Shown piece after piece: positions 7,434 to 9,902 of a stretch of 9,902 nucleotides of DNA. Origin of the DNA: Porphyromonadaceae bacterium (GTDB lineage Bacteria; Bacteroidota; Bacteroidia; Bacteroidales; Tannerellaceae); assembly GCA_003517945.1 (NCBI GenBank), contig DOZP01000073.1, positions 1 to 9,902 on the forward strand, read 5' to 3'. The stretch's first letter is position 1; each line of letters begins with the position of its first letter. The translations under genes were made by a program, and so were the position numbers. Under the pieces are notes generated by a model that saw only the letters and a list, made by a program, of their open reading frames with translations, was not told the origin of the DNA and did not search any database.

Positions 7434-8402
7434 TTATCTGTTCTCAATGATTTCCGACATGACATCTTTGATATCCAAGCCTGCGGCGCGTATTTGTTGC
7501 GGGATAAAACTCGTGGTTGTCATACCGGGATTTGTATTTATTTCAAGTAAGACGGGATGATTGTCTGCCGGTATGATATAGTCTATACGTATGATGCCGT
7601 GCGCTCCTATGATATCGTATATTTCCAGTGTCTGGCGTTGTATCCTGTCGGTCAGTTCTCCGGATATGCGCGCCGGTGTAATTTCTTCTACCTGCCCGTT
7701 GTATTTGGCGTCGAAATCAAAAAACTCGTTGTCTGTGACTACTTCCGTTATCGGCAGGGCGATTTGTTTCGTCCGTGTTTTGTAGCAGCCGCATGTGATC
7801 TCGGTGCCTTCGATAAAACGTTCGATAATGACTTCGCGTCCTTCGGAGAAGGCTTTTTCTACTGCCGGTTTCAGTTGTGAGGCTTCTGTTACTTTGGTTA
7901 CGCCGAAACTGCTCCCGCCGTCATTCGGTTTGACAAAGACAGGCAGGCCCAGTTTGTCAATGATGTCTCCGGTGTCTACCGGCCGGTTTTCCAACAGGCG
8001 TACGGAGTCGGCTACGCGGTATCCGAGACTTTTCAGAAACTGATTGTTTATGTATTTATTGAATGTCAGGGCTCCGGCAAGTACGCCACACGATGAATAG
8101 GGGATGTTCAGCATATCAAAATATCCCTGGAGGCGTCCGTCTTCACCCGGCCGGCCGTGTATGGTGATATATGCATAATCAAACTTTATTTTCCGTCCGT
8201 TTATCAGGAAACTGAAATCATTCTTGTCAATGTCGTAATTTGCTCCGTCCGGCATATTTACTTTCCAGTCACCGTTTCGCAGCGTAACGATATACCGGTT
8301 ATAGCGGTTTTCATCAATGAAACCGTATACTCCTTCCGCGCTTTTTAATGACACTTCATATTCGGAGGAATCTCCTCCTGCTACAATTGCAATATTTTTC
8401 AT
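7434..8402 (-). CDS. ddl: D-alanine--D-alanine ligase
   Basis: Ddl joins two D-alanines with ATP in the cytoplasm to make the D-Ala-D-Ala end of the peptidoglycan precursor. The 322-residue product is a complete ATP-grasp ligase. The N-terminal domain has GGDSSEYEVSLKSA (9-22; Glu14 equals the catalytic Glu15 of E. coli DdlB) and IHGRPGEDGRLQGYF (81-95). The ATP-grasp region has VFVKPNDGGSSFGV (155-168) and IIERFIEGTEIT (192-203). The omega loop holds FFDFDAKYNG (227-236), where Lys233 and Tyr234 match Lys215 and Tyr216 of DdlB. The C-terminal metal site has RIDYII (272-277) and LLEINTNPGMT (285-295). Tyr234 is the residue that is Phe in D-Ala-D-lactate ligases, so an ordinary dipeptide product is expected. 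The gene starts 10 bases after rluD and is probably co-transcribed with it and the PASTA gene. The sequence gives no sign of truncation. Confidence 0.97.
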   Translation of the reverse strand: MKNIAIVAGGDSSEYEVSLKSAEGVYGFIDENRYNRYIVTLRNGDWKVNMPDGANYDIDKNDFSFLINGRKIKFDYAYITIHGRPGEDGRLQGYFDMLNIPYSSCGVLAGALTFNKYINNQFLKSLGYRVADSVRLLENRPVDTGDIIDKLGLPVFVKPNDGGSSFGVTKVTEASQLKPAVEKAFSEGREVIIERFIEGTEITCGCYKTRTKQIALPITEVVTDNEFFDFDAKYNGQVEEITPARISGELTDRIQRQTLEIYDIIGAHGIIRIDYIIPADNHPVLLEINTNPGMTTTSFIPQQIRAAGLDIKDVMSEIIENR

Positions 8403-8412
8403 CTTTGAATAT

Positions 8413-9531
8413 TTATATTAAATTGTCGGCCGCCGGCTGATTTCCGGCTCCGTAATATTTTCTCCACCGTTCGATCAACAGATTCATATCATCCGGAATT
8501 TCGGAATCAAAAAACATTTCTTTTCCCGAAGCCGGGTGTACGAATCCGAGTGTTTTGGCATGTAGCGCCTGCCGCGGGCAAGCCAGGAAGCAATTATGTA
8601 TGAATTGTTTGTATCCGGATGATTGTACGCCTTTGAGGATAACGTTTCCCCCATACCTTTCGTCATTGAATATGGGATGTCCGATATATTTCATGTGGGT
8701 GCGTATCTGATGGGTACGTCCTGTTTCCAGGCGGCATTCTACCAGGGCGACATATCCGAATTTCTCTAACACGCGGTAGTGCGTTACCGCCTGCTTTCCC
8801 TGTTCGCCTCCGGGAAATACGGTCATGATCATTCTGTCACGGGGATCGCGCCCTATATTTCCTTCAATACGTCCTTCCGCTTCTTTCGGGATGCCCCAAA
8901 CCAGGGCAATGTATCTGCGTTGTGTTGTTTTGTTGAAAAATTGCAGGCTCAGGTTCGTTTTGGCTTCCGGACGTTTGGCGATCACGAGTAGTCCCGAGGT
9001 GTCTTTATCTATGCGGTGTACAAGTCCTACACGCTGGTCTTCCGGATCATACAGGGGATCATCTTTCAGGTAATAGGCCAGGCCGTTTACGAGCGTTCCC
9101 TGATAATTGCCATGTCCGGGATGTACGACCAGTCCGGCCGGCTTGTTGATAACAAGCAGTTCATGATCTTCGTATACAATATTGAGCGGAATATTTTCGG
9201 GAATTATTTCGGATTCGTAACGCGGCCGTGACATCATGATGGTTATTATATCCATCGGTTTGACGCGGTAATTGCTTTTAACGGCTTTTCCGTTTACCAA
9301 TATGCAATTTGCTTCGGCGGCCGACTGTATACGGTTGCGGCTGGTATTTGTCAACCGGTCTATCAGGAATTTATCTATACGCAACAGGGATTGGTTTCTG
9401 TCGGCTGTAAAGCGGAAATGCTCATGCAAAGAACTGTCATTTCCGGATAAGGACTTTTCGTCATCATCTTCTTCGGGATCAAACAAATCGTTGTCGTGCA
9501 ATATGTCTTCTGTTTTTTCCGGATATGTCAT
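8413..9531 (-). CDS. rluD: RluA/RluD-family 23S rRNA pseudouridine synthase
   Basis: This enzyme isomerises selected uridines of large-subunit rRNA to pseudouridine. E. coli RluD acts on helix 69 (1911, 1915, 1917). The 372-residue product has an S4 RNA-binding domain at about 48-100 (LLRIDKFLIDRL, NRIQSAAEANCILVNGKAVK) and a catalytic domain at about 112-350. The catalytic motif is VHRIDKDTSGLLV (171-183), with Asp175 as the nucleophile. Other family signatures are VINKPAGLVVHPG (127-139) and RLETGRTHQIRTHM (267-280). It is longer than E. coli RluD (326 residues), mostly because of an acidic, probably disordered N-terminal tail (1-45, including FDPEEDDDE). The ATG at 9531 lies two bases after the PASTA stop codon, so translation is likely coupled. 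The RluA family has several members with different target sites; the RluD assignment over RluC or RluA rests on the S4 domain, the overall layout and the neighbouring genes, and is less certain than the fold. Confidence 0.9.
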   Translation of the reverse strand: MTYPEKTEDILHDNDLFDPEEDDDEKSLSGNDSSLHEHFRFTADRNQSLLRIDKFLIDRLTNTSRNRIQSAAEANCILVNGKAVKSNYRVKPMDIITIMMSRPRYESEIIPENIPLNIVYEDHELLVINKPAGLVVHPGHGNYQGTLVNGLAYYLKDDPLYDPEDQRVGLVHRIDKDTSGLLVIAKRPEAKTNLSLQFFNKTTQRRYIALVWGIPKEAEGRIEGNIGRDPRDRMIMTVFPGGEQGKQAVTHYRVLEKFGYVALVECRLETGRTHQIRTHMKYIGHPIFNDERYGGNVILKGVQSSGYKQFIHNCFLACPRQALHAKTLGFVHPASGKEMFFDSEIPDDMNLLIERWRKYYGAGNQPAADNLI

Positions 9532-9533
9532 AA

Positions 9534-9902
9534 CTAAAACCAGCTTTCGTCACCGCCGATTATTTCAATATTTTCTTCATCAACGGTGCTGCTGTCTTCC
9601 GGTGTAACATTACCGTCGCTTATCACCAAAATGAGTTTGGCCGTCAGAGGTACGCGTGTTCCCGCGTTGACCATCCGCCCTCCATATTCGACGCCGATGG
9701 TAAGGTCGCGGTATTCTCCTGATACATATTTATATTCCACATCCATGAACCCGCGCGCTCTTAACAGGGCGTAAGCCTGCCGGAAAGATATATCTTCGAT
9801 ATCAGGAATAGGTTCAGTCTCTTCCGTTTTCGCGTTGACGGTAACGGAAACGATCCGGTTCTTTTTTACTTTGGCATTTGCTTCGGGCATTAGTTCTACG
9901 AT
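9534..9902 (-). CDS. PASTA-domain protein, C-terminal 122 residues (start lies beyond the window)
   Basis: PASTA domains are small extracytoplasmic modules that bind peptidoglycan or muropeptides in Gram-positive kinases and PBPs; in Bacteroidota, stand-alone PASTA proteins are usually membrane-anchored by one N-terminal helix. The frame is open through the right edge, so the in-frame ATG at 9890 is internal. The fragment begins IVELMPEANAKVKKNRIVSV, the end of one PASTA repeat (compare P-x-x-G-x-x-V-x-x-G-x-x-I-x-V). A second repeat runs from about 33 to 96: PIPDIEDISFRQAYALLRAR, then VNAGTRVPLTAKLILVIS. An acidic tail follows (97-122, TPEDSSTVDEENIEIIGGDE) to a TAG stop. No anchor or kinase domain is visible in this part. 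It lies directly before rluD and ddl, suggesting a cell-wall context. The domain call is firm; the protein's role is unknown. Confidence 0.85.
   Translation of the reverse strand: MVELMPEANAKVKKNRIVSVTVNAKTEETEPIPDIEDISFRQAYALLRARGFMDVEYKYVSGEYRDLTIGVEYGGRMVNAGTRVPLTAKLILVISDGNVTPEDSSTVDEENIEIIGGDESWF

Noticed and set aside
9534..9890. ATG at 9890 as the start of the PASTA gene
   Set aside because: The frame stays open to the window edge and the four upstream codons (IVEL) continue the PASTA repeat, so this methionine is internal.

Overview
The window looks like a piece of a Bacteroidota chromosome, most likely order Bacteroidales (Porphyromonas/Tannerella/Parabacteroides-like). The main evidence is an adjacent porU-porV pair from the type IX secretion system (T9SS), which is confined to this phylum. 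Supporting signs are the near absence of Shine-Dalgarno sites, one TAnnTTTG promoter-like box, and an RluD-type enzyme with a long acidic N-terminus. Genus cannot be decided from the sequence alone.

All nine genes lie on the minus strand, so transcription runs from the right edge to the left. In that order they are: the C-terminal part of a PASTA-domain protein (9902-9534), an RluA/RluD-family pseudouridine synthase (9531-8413), D-alanine--D-alanine ligase (8402-7434), a PlsC-like acyltransferase (7364-6192), the NADH-sensing repressor Rex (6177-5518), a small fumarylacetoacetate-hydrolase (FAH) family enzyme (5441-4827), the T9SS sortase PorU (4770-1357), the T9SS outer-membrane shuttle PorV (1288-107), and the first 30 codons of ispF (90-1). 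The last is too short to appear as an ordinary ORF. No intergenic space exceeds about 80 bases. I saw no RNA gene, mobile element, CRISPR array or convincing terminator.

The gaps suggest sub-blocks. PASTA-rluD-ddl are nearly contiguous (2 and 10 bases). A 69-base gap follows, carrying a promoter-like box in front of the acyltransferase and rex (14 bases apart). Gaps of 76, 56 and 68 bases precede the FAH gene, porU and porV; porV and ispF are 16 bases apart. Much of the content serves the cell envelope: peptidoglycan precursor synthesis (Ddl), a PASTA protein, a lipid acyltransferase, the T9SS attachment apparatus (PorU/PorV), and isoprenoid supply (IspF), which feeds undecaprenyl phosphate and quinones. 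Rex adds redox control and RluD ribosome modification.

This is a conserved, housekeeping-type region. I found no convincing undescribed system. The points most worth a second look are the altered HX5D motif in the acyltransferase, the PASTA protein beside ddl with no kinase visible, and the edge-truncated ispF.
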